The position numbers and the translations under genes are program-made. Positions 42,541 to 50,817 of a stretch of 64,000 nucleotides of DNA are shown piece after piece; the stretch's first letter is position 1, and each line of letters begins with the position of its first letter. The stretch lies in the IMG/VR virus record IMGVR_UViG_3300021961_008712, positions 1 to 64,000 of that record; one strand, 5' to 3'. Origin of the DNA: a virus. Below the pieces are notes generated by a model, which saw only the letters and a list, made by a program, of their open reading frames with translations, had not been told where the DNA came from and searched no databases.

Positions 42541-43881
42541 ATGGCAACATGGAAAAAAGTCATCGTCTCGGGAAGTGGTGTTTCCCAACTGTCAAATGAT
42601 GCAAATTATTTGACCACGACTGGAGACGGTTCAGGTTTAACAAACCTTACATTCAGCAATATTAGTAACGCTACAGAAAGCGTAGAAGATATTGTTGGCA
42701 GTCTTATCGTTGGTGGGAACAATATTACTGCAACTTATGATGATGATAACGGGACACTTACAATCGATGCAGATTTATCAGGTGACATTACTAGCATTGT
42801 TGCTGGAAACGGTTTAACTACTCCTGATGGTTCAACTGGAGATGTAACTATCAACGTAGTTGGTGGAGACGGTATCACAGTAAATGCTGATGAAGTAGAA
42901 GTAACTGTAGACGGTTCTACTATCGAATTATCGGCTACTGACGGAACTGGTGCAGTACGAGTTAAAGATGGCGGTATTAGTACTGCTAAATTAGCTGCTG
43001 ACGCAGTAAATGGAGACAAAATTGCTGACGATGCAGTAGATAGCGAGCACATCGCAGACGGTGCAATCGATACAGCTCACTTAGGTGATTTACAAGTAAC
43101 AACAGCTAAAATTGCTGACGATGCAGTAACTGGTGACAAATTAAATAACACTGGAGTAACTGCTAACACTTACGGTAGTACTACTGCAATACCTGTAATC
43201 ACAGTTGACGCACAAGGTCGTTTAACTGCTGCTAGTACAGCTGTAATCGCTACTTCATTTAGTGTAGCTGCTGATGCAGGAACTACTGATACAGTTGCTG
43301 GTGGTGAGACATTAACTTTCGAAGGAGGTTTAGGTGTTACTACAACAGTATCAAATAACAATATTAAAATTGACATCGCCGGCGGAATCGTTTCTGGTTC
43401 TAGCTTCTCTTCTCCTTCTCAAGGTACAGTAAGAGCTACAGTCAACGGCGTACAAACTGATGTTGATTTAGGATTACAGTCTGTTGATTCGCCAAGCTTT
43501 GCAGGTCTTACCGTTAGTGGTGATGCTGTAATTACTGGAGACTTAACAGTACAGGGTACAATGACTACCCTTTCTACTACTAACACTGCAATCAAAGATA
43601 AATTCATCTTATTGAACTCAGGTTCAGCTAACCCAGATGAAGGTGGTCTTGTAATTGATAACGGTAGTGGAACAGGTCCTGCATTCATCTATGATGCTGG
43701 AGATGCTCGTTGGGGAGTTAACATGTCAGTTGATTCTACTTCTGGTACTGCTAACTCTGAAGCATATGCTGCTTTAGTAGTAGATCAGGATAACGTTGCA
43801 CACGATGTAACAGATACAAATTACCATAAAAGAGGTAATATTAAGATTGATTCAAGTGATGACATTTTCATCTACGTCTAA
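42541..43881 (+). CDS. Fibre protein of the MATWKK...VSGS family (first copy)
   Basis: 446 residues. The N-terminus MATWKKVIVSGSGVSQLSN is shared with the genes at 43976 and 45505. The middle carries AADAVNGDKIADDAVDSEHI and related ADDAV/GDK repeats, as in marine phage fibres. Near residues 330-375 is a module TGDLTVQGTMTTLSTTN followed by KDKFILLNSGSANPDEGG, also present at 43976 and, altered, at 46105. The C-terminus ends YHKRGNIKIDSSDDIFIYV. Own promoter-like motif and a terminator downstream suggest high, independent expression. Confidence 0.72.
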   Translation: MATWKKVIVSGSGVSQLSNDANYLTTTGDGSGLTNLTFSNISNATESVEDIVGSLIVGGNNITATYDDDNGTLTIDADLSGDITSIVAGNGLTTPDGSTGDVTINVVGGDGITVNADEVEVTVDGSTIELSATDGTGAVRVKDGGISTAKLAADAVNGDKIADDAVDSEHIADGAIDTAHLGDLQVTTAKIADDAVTGDKLNNTGVTANTYGSTTAIPVITVDAQGRLTAASTAVIATSFSVAADAGTTDTVAGGETLTFEGGLGVTTTVSNNNIKIDIAGGIVSGSSFSSPSQGTVRATVNGVQTDVDLGLQSVDSPSFAGLTVSGDAVITGDLTVQGTMTTLSTTNTAIKDKFILLNSGSANPDEGGLVIDNGSGTGPAFIYDAGDARWGVNMSVDSTSGTANSEAYAALVVDQDNVAHDVTDTNYHKRGNIKIDSSDDIFIYV

Positions 43882-43898
43882 ATTACTATAGGAAGAAC

Positions 43899-43932
43899 AG
43901 GGGAGGGTTCACCTCCTCCCCCGCTTTTCTTT
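43899..43932 (+). terminator. Rho-independent terminator after the first MATWKK fibre gene
   Basis: A 7-bp GC stem GGGGAGG / CCTCCCC with an 8-nt loop is followed by CGCTTTTCTTT. It lies 18 nt after the stop codon. The T tract is interrupted by one C, so termination may be partial. The following 43 nt up to the next ATG are AT-rich without an exact TATTTATA. Confidence 0.75.
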
Positions 43933-43975
43933 AAAGTAACCTAAAACAATATTTTAATATACAAATTAGTACTCA

Positions 43976-45175
43976 ATGGCAACTTGGAAAAAGATAATAG
44001 TTAGTGGTTCGGTAGCAGAATTAAACACACTAACAGTAACAAACAACGTAATTGCAACTGGATTTAGTGGAGATGGTAGTAACATTACAGGTGTAGTTCA
44101 TAACTCGGGAGAAATCGCTTCTGATATCTCCGGCTCATTTACCGCACTTTCAGCCTCTATCGCAACTCGTTTTGACGGGCTAACTTCTGACTACACCGAA
44201 TTAACTAATATCCCAAGTGGAATTGTTTCATCATCTGCACAGATTGATGAATTATTTAACATTGATGGAGTACATTCTGGGTCTGCTCAAGTCGTAGCCA
44301 GCTTAGTAGGAGAAGACATAGTTGCCAATTCGTTCTCTGGCGACGGTTCAAATTTAACCAATCTCACAGTAGACCAAGCAACCACAGTAGCCTCTGCTTT
44401 TACGAATCAAACCTCAGTAGCACTTACTCACGGTTTTGATAGTAAAAATATAACAGTACAGGTATACAATTCTAATGACGAATTAATCTTACCTGCTACC
44501 GTAACATTAACAAGTAATAACGTTGCTACAGTCACCTTTGATAATTCTACATCAGGTAGAATTGTTGTAATGAAAGGTGGACATATCGTTTCTGGTTCAG
44601 TAAACCGCCTAAATGGTGAAGAAGGTTCTTACTACCTAGACTACGATAACTTTACAAACATACCTTCAGGTATTGTTTCTTCATCAGCTCAAATTGACGC
44701 TTTATTTAACATTGACGGACTACTATCTGGTTCTACAGAGGGTGATGCTCAAGGTCAAATTAAATTTAACGGTCAAAACGTTGATGTCAACGGAATGGGT
44801 ACTAACGACTCTCCGACGTTTACTAACTTAGTATTAACTGGAGATTTAACAGTACAAGGAACTACTACATCTATTGAAACTGCAAACCTTCTAGTAGAGG
44901 ATAAATTTATCTTATTAAACTCTGGTTCAGCTAATCCTGACGTAGGAGGTATTATTATAGATGAAGGATCAGGAAATGGTCACGCATTAATATTCAATGC
45001 TAGTTCTGCAAGATTTGGATTTAATGAAGCTCTTGCTCATGATGCAACAACTGCTACACCGAGTGCTTTCGCTGCTGCTGTAGTTGATATCGATGCAGGA
45101 CATTCAGACATCTCTGAATATCAAAAAAATGGAAATATTAAAGTAGATAGTGGGACAATATACATTTACTCTTAA
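43976..45175 (+). CDS. Fibre protein of the MATWKK...VSGS family (second copy)
   Basis: 399 residues. It starts MATWKKIIVSGSVAELNTLT. Order of modules: FSGDGSNITGV; IPSGIVSSSAQIDELFNIDG (two copies); a HGF...VQVYNSNDELILPATVTL sandwich followed by GRIVVMKGGHIVSGS; then TGDLTVQGTTTSIETANLLV and EDKFILLNSGSANPDVGG; and a tip ending YQKNGNIKVDSGTIYIYS. All are shared with neighbours, so this gene is a mosaic of fibre modules. It probably forms a trimeric fibre or tip. Confidence 0.72.
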   Translation: MATWKKIIVSGSVAELNTLTVTNNVIATGFSGDGSNITGVVHNSGEIASDISGSFTALSASIATRFDGLTSDYTELTNIPSGIVSSSAQIDELFNIDGVHSGSAQVVASLVGEDIVANSFSGDGSNLTNLTVDQATTVASAFTNQTSVALTHGFDSKNITVQVYNSNDELILPATVTLTSNNVATVTFDNSTSGRIVVMKGGHIVSGSVNRLNGEEGSYYLDYDNFTNIPSGIVSSSAQIDALFNIDGLLSGSTEGDAQGQIKFNGQNVDVNGMGTNDSPTFTNLVLTGDLTVQGTTTSIETANLLVEDKFILLNSGSANPDVGGIIIDEGSGNGHALIFNASSARFGFNEALAHDATTATPSAFAAAVVDIDAGHSDISEYQKNGNIKVDSGTIYIYS

Positions 45176-45191
45176 GAAGTTTTTAAAAAAA

Positions 45192-45404
45192 ATGGGTTTA
45201 AATATCAATAAGTTATTAACAGGTAAAGAAGCAGAAGATAAATTACAGAATGACGCACTCCGTCAATCTGCTAATCAAGGATTGACCGAAAGGGAAATAC
45301 AATTCATTCTAGCTAAACTTAGAGAAGCCAATTACAAAGGCGCTGAGTTTGAAACATTCTATGTAATCTTTACGAAACTTTCTAACTTACTTCCTGCAAA
45401 ATAG
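45192..45404 (+). CDS. Small conserved helical protein (70 aa)
   Basis: Begins MGLNINKLLTGKEAEDKLQN and contains GLTEREIQFILAKLREANYK, a helical hairpin with conserved charge pattern, ending LSNLLPAK. An in-frame extension to about 45150 would overlap the preceding fibre gene and is not needed, so the ATG at 45192 is preferred. I recall similar small proteins in marine phages near fibre genes. No function assigned. Confidence 0.6.
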   Translation: MGLNINKLLTGKEAEDKLQNDALRQSANQGLTEREIQFILAKLREANYKGAEFETFYVIFTKLSNLLPAK

Positions 45405-45504
45405 TAGGAGGTAATAGTTATTTTTGCTATATTTATATAAAAGCTATTATCGGCCCGAAAGGGAAGTGGGCTCACTGAGTAACCAACCGTAATATAAGTT
45501 AAAA
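45405..45504 (+). promoter_or_regulatory. Leader with TATTTATA motif and alternative GC hairpins
   Basis: A 100-nt gap. TATTTATA lies at 45430-45437. Downstream at 45453-45471 is GCCCGAAAGGGAAGTGGGC. Its CCC can pair either with the nearby GGG (a CCC-GAAA-GGG hairpin with a GNRA loop) or with the distal GGGC (a 4-bp outer stem). A-rich sequence leads to the ATG at 45505. This GC patch stands out in AT-rich DNA. Confidence 0.38.
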
Positions 45505-46065
45505 ATGCCGAATTGGAAAAAACTGATAGTTAGCGGATCAGACGCTAGCTTGAACAATCTTATCGTTAATAATACTGTAACCGCCACAGCGTTTTCTGGC
45601 GACGGTTCAGGATTAACTAATATTACCTCTGAAGTAACAGAAGTAGCAACTATTGCCGATACTTTTACTTCCGTAACAACCAAAACGGTAACACATAACT
45701 TTGGTACGAAAAACGTAATAGCTACAGTCTATAACGACAACGATCAATTAATTATCCCCTCTTCTATAACGACTTCTGACACTAACAATGTCATTATAAC
45801 CTTTGATTCATCAACCTCTGGTAGAGTTGTTGTTGCTAAGGGAGGACACCTTGTATCAGGTTCAGTACAATTATACAAAGAAGCAGTTTCAGGCGATGTC
45901 TCATACACTATTAACCATAATCTAAACGAAGATTTCCCTATAGTACAAGTATACGACACAGATAAAAATCAAGTCATTCCATCCGCAATCACAAGTTCAA
46001 ACGCAGATAATGTAATTATTTCGTTTGATACGTCATTTAATGGAACGGTAGTTGTAAAAAAGTGA
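45505..46065 (+). CDS. Short fibre protein of the M-x-x-WKK...VSGS family
   Basis: 186 residues. It starts MPNWKKLIVSGSDASLNNLI, then AFSGDGSGLTNI. After this come two copies of a beta module: VTHNFGTKNVIATVYNDNDQ followed by GRVVVAKGGHLVSGS, and TINHNLNEDFPIVQVYDTDK followed by FNGTVVVKK at the C-terminus. The same module occurs in the giant adhesin and the 43976 gene. It may be a minor fibre or an adaptor. Confidence 0.68.
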   Translation: MPNWKKLIVSGSDASLNNLIVNNTVTATAFSGDGSGLTNITSEVTEVATIADTFTSVTTKTVTHNFGTKNVIATVYNDNDQLIIPSSITTSDTNNVIITFDSSTSGRVVVAKGGHLVSGSVQLYKEAVSGDVSYTINHNLNEDFPIVQVYDTDKNQVIPSAITSSNADNVIISFDTSFNGTVVVKK

Positions 46066-46073
46066 TATTTATT
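46066..46073 (+). promoter_or_regulatory. TATTTATT promoter-like motif
   Basis: One mismatch to TATTTATA, starting 1 nt after the previous stop and 39 nt before the ATG at 46105. The intervening leader is A-rich and lacks a Shine-Dalgarno. Confidence 0.32.
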
Positions 46074-46104
46074 TTAGAAGAAACATAACAAAAAAATTTA
46101 AAAA

Positions 46105-48891
46105 ATGAGAATTGATAGCCCAATAATGACCAACGCCGTTGCCACCGGCTCATTTAAAGGATCTTTTAGCGGATCATTTGAAGGAGATATTCAAGCCGAT
46201 TCGGTAGCATATGCAAACGTAACAGGTAAACCAACCTTAGTATCTGGTTCAAGTCAAATTGTATTTACTGAGATTGCCCCTAACGGAATTATTTCCGGTT
46301 CAGCATCTGATGCTAGAACTCAACTAGGTGTTGCAATTGGAACAGATGTACAGGCTTACCACCAAAACCTTAACGATATTTCAGGACTAAATGTTTCTGA
46401 TAGTAATTTTATTGTAGGTAATGGATCTGCTTTTGTAGCTGAATCTGGAGCAACTGCAAGAGCGTCATTAGGTTTAGGAGACTTTGCAACTATCAGCTCA
46501 TTAGCATATGCTGATCTAACTAGCATTCCTAGCGGAATCGTTTCTTCTTCCGCTCAAATAGACGAATTATTTAATGTAGATGGATTAATCTCAGGTTCAT
46601 CTCTATCTTCTGCGGCACAAGGTGAAGTAACTCTTACAACAAACGGAGTTGCTGCAACAGCTACAGATTTAGGTCTTCAAACTTCTGACTCTCCTACCTT
46701 CGCTGGTTTAACAGTTAATGGCGCTATCACAGTAACTGGAAACGTAGACGGCAGAGATGTAGCAGCAGATGGTACTAAATTAGATGGTATTGAAGCAAAT
46801 GCTGATGTAACCGATTCTACCAATGTACAAGCAGCTGGCGCGTTAATGGATTCAGAAGTAACTAATCTAGCTCAAGTTAAAGCATTCAACTCAGCTGATT
46901 ACGCAACCGCAGCTCAAGGTACTACAGCAGATGCAGCACTTCCTAAAGCAGGAGGTACGATGACAGGTAACATTACCTTCTCTGGTGCACAGACAGTAGA
47001 TGGTAGAGATTTATCAGCAGACGGTACAAAGTTAGACGGAATTGAAGCAGGTGCAGATGTAACAGATAATGCAAATGTAACTGCTGCAGGTGCATTAATG
47101 GATTCTGAATTAACTTCTTTATCTGGAGTTAAAACACTTACAGTTCCAGACAACACTACAATCTCTACCTTCGGTAAGAGTTTAGTAGACGATGCCGATG
47201 CAGGTGCTGCTAGAACAACTCTAGGAGTAGATGCAGCAGGAACTGATAACTCAACTGATGTTACTTTAGCTGGTACAAGAGACTATATAACAATAGCAGG
47301 TCAAGTTATCACTAGAAATGTAATTGATATTTCTGACGATACTAACCTTGCAGTTTCAGATACAACTGGACAAACAGGTATTAACTTAACATTATCAGGA
47401 GATACTATCTCAGGTGTAGTAAGCGGTTTAACGACTACATCTAACGTAACATTTGGAAGTTTAACTCTTTCCGGTGACTTAACAGTTAACGGTGATACAG
47501 TATCGTTAAATGCTACTAACCTAAGAGTTGAAGATAAATTAATCTCTTTAAATAGAGGTGGATCAACTGCCGCTTCTTCTGATGGTGGTGGATTTTTCTT
47601 GAGTGGATCTAATCAATCATTCACTTGGGATAATGGAAATACAAGATGGGCGTTATCTAATTCTTTATACGTACCTGGTAGTATTACTGTTACAGGAACA
47701 GTAGACGGCAGAGATGTAGCAGCAGATGGGACTAAATTAGACGGTATCGAAGCAGGTGCAACTGGTGATCAGACAGCAGCTGAAATTAGAACTTTAGTTG
47801 AATCAGCTACTGATTCTAATGTATTTACAGATGCTGACCATTCTAAACTTGACGGTATTGCAGCAAGTGCTAACAACTACACTCACCCATCGTATACTGC
47901 AAGAAGTGTTGACACTACAGGTGCTGAAGTATTAGATACATTTACCTCGGACACTAGCGGTCACGTTACTGCTATTACCAAGCGTACAATGACATTAGCA
48001 GACCTTGGATACTCAGGAGCTACGAACGCAGATAACTACTCATCTTGGACTATTAGAGACGGAGATACTACTACCTATACTATTACATCAGGAGACACAT
48101 TACAAATTGCTGCCGGTACAGGTATTACCTCTAACTTTACAGCAGATGATGTACTTACTATTACTAACACTGCCCCTGATCAAACAGTATCGTTAACAGC
48201 AGGATCTAACGTAACTATTACTGGTACTTATCCTAACTTTACAATCGCATCAACTGATACTAATACAGTTTATACTCACCCATCGTATACTGCAAGAAGT
48301 ATTGACACTGCAGGAGCTGAAGTATTAGATGTATTTACATCAGATACTAGCGGACACGTTACAAGCGTCACTAAACGTACAATGACATTAGCAGACCTTG
48401 GATACTCAGGAGCTACTAATGCGAACTATATTACAAATAACAACCAGTTAACTAACGGTGCTGGTTATACCACATATTCTGCTAACCAGACTCTAGACAA
48501 TACATCAAACGTTCACTTTGAAGGTTTAATGGTGGGTCAAACAACAGGAGCAACTGCTAACACTATTCGATGTGTTGGAGATATCGTAGCATACTATTCT
48601 TCTGATGCACAATTTAAAGACAATGTAACTCAATTAGAAGGAGCTCTTGATAAGGTTAAGCAAATTAGAGGTGTAAGCTTCGATTGGAATGATAAGCAAG
48701 ATGTATACGAAGGACATGATATCGGAGTTATCGCCCAAGAAGTAGAAGCAGTATACCCAGAATTAGTACATTACAGAGAGCATAATGACTCTAAAGCAGT
48801 AGATTACGTTAAACTAACTGCTGTATTAATCGAAGCTGTAAAAGAATTATCGGCTAAGGTTGATGCTTTAGAGAGCAAATGCAACTGTTAA
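46105..48891 (+). CDS. Large tail fibre protein with S74 chaperone-type C-terminus
   Basis: 928 residues. The shaft contains three copies of VDGRDVAADGTKLDGIEA-like units, IPSGIVSSSAQIDELFNVDG, and a duplicated 51-residue block beginning YTHPSYTARSVDTTGAEVLD. The C-terminus is an S74-type chaperone: SSDAQFKDNV, EGHDIGVIAQEVEAVYPELV and a coiled coil ending VDALESKCNC. The conserved Arg of the SD-x-R-L-K motif is Gln here, while Ser and Lys are kept, so self-cleavage may still occur. It is a host-recognition fibre and the last gene of the fibre mosaic. Confidence 0.88.
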   Translation: MRIDSPIMTNAVATGSFKGSFSGSFEGDIQADSVAYANVTGKPTLVSGSSQIVFTEIAPNGIISGSASDARTQLGVAIGTDVQAYHQNLNDISGLNVSDSNFIVGNGSAFVAESGATARASLGLGDFATISSLAYADLTSIPSGIVSSSAQIDELFNVDGLISGSSLSSAAQGEVTLTTNGVAATATDLGLQTSDSPTFAGLTVNGAITVTGNVDGRDVAADGTKLDGIEANADVTDSTNVQAAGALMDSEVTNLAQVKAFNSADYATAAQGTTADAALPKAGGTMTGNITFSGAQTVDGRDLSADGTKLDGIEAGADVTDNANVTAAGALMDSELTSLSGVKTLTVPDNTTISTFGKSLVDDADAGAARTTLGVDAAGTDNSTDVTLAGTRDYITIAGQVITRNVIDISDDTNLAVSDTTGQTGINLTLSGDTISGVVSGLTTTSNVTFGSLTLSGDLTVNGDTVSLNATNLRVEDKLISLNRGGSTAASSDGGGFFLSGSNQSFTWDNGNTRWALSNSLYVPGSITVTGTVDGRDVAADGTKLDGIEAGATGDQTAAEIRTLVESATDSNVFTDADHSKLDGIAASANNYTHPSYTARSVDTTGAEVLDTFTSDTSGHVTAITKRTMTLADLGYSGATNADNYSSWTIRDGDTTTYTITSGDTLQIAAGTGITSNFTADDVLTITNTAPDQTVSLTAGSNVTITGTYPNFTIASTDTNTVYTHPSYTARSIDTAGAEVLDVFTSDTSGHVTSVTKRTMTLADLGYSGATNANYITNNNQLTNGAGYTTYSANQTLDNTSNVHFEGLMVGQTTGATANTIRCVGDIVAYYSSDAQFKDNVTQLEGALDKVKQIRGVSFDWNDKQDVYEGHDIGVIAQEVEAVYPELVHYREHNDSKAVDYVKLTAVLIEAVKELSAKVDALESKCNC
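47878..48030 (+). repeat. Internal 153-nt repeat, copy 1
   Basis: Encodes the 51-residue block starting YTHPSYTARSVDTTGAEVLD in the 46105 fibre. It is nearly identical to 48271-48423, with scattered, mostly synonymous changes. Confidence 0.85.
48271..48423 (+). repeat. Internal 153-nt repeat, copy 2
   Basis: Second copy of the block at 47878-48030, starting YTHPSYTARSIDTAGAEVLD. The copies are 240 nt apart, so recombination between them would delete or duplicate shaft sequence in frame. Confidence 0.85.
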
Positions 48892-48905
48892 AATAAAATA
48901 AAATA

Positions 48906-49454
48906 ATGGGTTTTAAATTAAACGTAGATTTAGAAACAAGTTCTGGACCAACACAAGAAGCGTATATTAGAATTGATAATTACCGCTTCAATAAAGTGAC
49001 AAGTGAGATTGTCTTAACTACTACATCGTGGTTAGATATAGATAAGGCTCATAACTTTAACAGGCAGTATTTAGAAGAGCCGTTAAAGAACGCTGTTGGT
49101 CTAATAGGTGCAGAAGTGTTGTACTATCCTGATGCGGAAAGCGAAGGAGAGGAAATAACAATTCCAAATGTTTTTAAAGCAAACGTTGTAGTAGAACAAG
49201 AAGTAGAGTTTAATACTTACAAAGAGGTAGAAAAACTAGTTCAAGTTCCATATGTTAGTTTCGACTTCAATGGAGACGAGATTACAAAGTATAAAGATGA
49301 GATAGTAGTAGAAAAAGAAATCGCATCTAGTTATAAAGAAGTAAGGAAGGTTATTGATCCAAGCGTTATTAGTAATTTGTATGAATATTCATACGGTGTT
49401 GTAAAACAGAATTTAAAAAAACTGTTTCCAGAAGAAACAATAGAAAAAATTTAA
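48906..49454 (+). CDS. Fibre-linked hypothetical structural protein
   Basis: 182 residues. It begins MGFKLNVDLETSSGPTQEAY then IRIDNYRFNKVTSEIVLTTT, a beta-rich domain. A Glu/Val-rich middle (VVVEQEVEFNTYKEVEKLVQ) and a helical C-terminus follow. I recall this kind of protein beside fibre genes in marine phages, but do not know its role. It has an A-rich leader and a 3-nt gap to the next gene. A fibre assembly or hinge part is plausible. Confidence 0.58.
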   Translation: MGFKLNVDLETSSGPTQEAYIRIDNYRFNKVTSEIVLTTTSWLDIDKAHNFNRQYLEEPLKNAVGLIGAEVLYYPDAESEGEEITIPNVFKANVVVEQEVEFNTYKEVEKLVQVPYVSFDFNGDEITKYKDEIVVEKEIASSYKEVRKVIDPSVISNLYEYSYGVVKQNLKKLFPEETIEKI

Positions 49455-49457
49455 AAC

Positions 49458-49940
49458 ATGGCAGTAGCAGCATACTCAACAACTAATATAAGCTGGAGCT
49501 CATTTGATACTTGGTCTACCCAGTACGCTAGTGATAGCAATATCTCATTAGCTACAGTAATGTCAAACCTACAACCTGCAGATTCAGCACCTTACGCAGC
49601 ATCGGAATTACGTTCTAATGCATTTCTTTACGGAACTGTTATTGCAGGAACCGGAGGTACAGTCGCTGTTACTTCAGGATATACAGAAGCTGCTACGTCT
49701 TCTTTTACTCTTAAAAACGTTAACTTTGCTTCAGTTGCATCTGTAACAATTACAGCAACCGCATCATATCCTTATACTTTTCATTCCTTTAGAACTGCTG
49801 CATCTGGCGGTGGTACAGAATTAAGTACTACAGGACAAGGAACTACATCAGGAACTATTACATTAACATCCGGCACTCATACAGGTGTTGGTACATTCTA
49901 CGCTTACTTTACTACAACTCACGTCGACCCAGCTAGTTAA
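49458..49940 (+). CDS. Hypothetical structural protein, beta-rich
   Basis: 160 residues, rich in Thr, Ala and Ser with few charges. The start (AVAAYSTTNISWSSFDTW) is followed by an Ig-like pattern (SVTITATASYPYTFHSFRTA, then TSGTITLTSGTHTGVGTFYA). No signal peptide and no enzyme motif. It may be a decoration protein or fibre tip. It closes the fibre block before the glycan cluster. Confidence 0.55.
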   Translation: MAVAAYSTTNISWSSFDTWSTQYASDSNISLATVMSNLQPADSAPYAASELRSNAFLYGTVIAGTGGTVAVTSGYTEAATSSFTLKNVNFASVASVTITATASYPYTFHSFRTAASGGGTELSTTGQGTTSGTITLTSGTHTGVGTFYAYFTTTHVDPAS

Positions 49941-49959
49941 TAACTAAAAGAAAACGGTT

Positions 49960-50817
49960 TTGAAAGTAATATGGGTTTATGAGAATATTAAGAGAGAACT
50001 ATCTGCATTCAGTAAGTTCAATATCTTAGTTATGCTTGCATCTGCAAGCTTATGGAAAAAGAACCATCCCGAAGACCGTACTGTTCTCTACTGTGATCCC
50101 TTCACATATGACTTCTATAAATCTATAGGAGTTCTTTCTATATATGATGAAGTAGAAATATTAGCTTTTGATAATCAGATTGATAAAAAAACTTTTTGGG
50201 CTAGTTCTAAGCTAGAAGTACTATCAAGACAGACTGAACCCATTATTATAATGGATGGAGATACTTTAGTTTTCAAAAGAGTAAAAGAGTTAATAAACCC
50301 TAATGAGGTGATGGTAAGTAATTTTGAAATAGGAAGAGGCTACTATCCTACTTCAATAGATCCATATATAAGAAAATTATCTTACAGACCAAGATGGAAA
50401 ACTGATTCGGTTAATGTATCATTTCTTCACCTACCAGACCCGGAGTTCACTCAGTATTATGCCAAACTCAGCCTACAGTTAATGGATGAGTTTACAAAAA
50501 TGGAAGCTCCAAATTCCAAATATTTAATTTTTGCAGAACAACTGCTACTTAAACATTTATTAGATAAGCATGATATACCTCATCGAGGTATGTTATCTAC
50601 TGCTTGGGACTGCGATGCATGGGAATGGAGTAAAACAGAACTTAGCGGACTATGGACTATAAAAGATTCTTGGAAGTACTATAACCACTACGGTCCTTTA
50701 AAGCAATGGTACAAAGCAGATGACCCTGGATTTCCTTACAAAAAAGAGATAGATATGTTGCTTAATTGCATTAATTTTCATAAATTAATAGACTTAAGTA
50801 TGATAGAGAAACCATGA
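49960..50817 (+). CDS. Putative glycosyltransferase (TTG start)
   Basis: 285 residues. The start is TTG: the family-like N-terminus KVIWVYENIKRELSAFSKFN begins there and no in-frame ATG occurs for about 40 codons. A nucleotide-sugar-type MDGDTLVF motif near residue 94 gives the D-x-D metal site, in a strand PIIIMDGDTL. The C-terminus has YNHYGPLKQWYK. The fold suggests GT-A, but I cannot name the family with certainty. It opens the glycan cluster and is coupled to the methyltransferase by an ATGA overlap. Confidence 0.65.
   Translation: MKVIWVYENIKRELSAFSKFNILVMLASASLWKKNHPEDRTVLYCDPFTYDFYKSIGVLSIYDEVEILAFDNQIDKKTFWASSKLEVLSRQTEPIIIMDGDTLVFKRVKELINPNEVMVSNFEIGRGYYPTSIDPYIRKLSYRPRWKTDSVNVSFLHLPDPEFTQYYAKLSLQLMDEFTKMEAPNSKYLIFAEQLLLKHLLDKHDIPHRGMLSTAWDCDAWEWSKTELSGLWTIKDSWKYYNHYGPLKQWYKADDPGFPYKKEIDMLLNCINFHKLIDLSMIEKP

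Noticed and set aside
45451-45480. Possible tRNA or terminator in the 45405-45504 gap
   Set aside because: There is no cloverleaf, no T-loop sequence and no T-run after the stem.
46105-48891. CRISPR-like repeat structure in fibre genes
   Set aside because: The repeats are in-frame protein repeats of differing length with no regular spacers.
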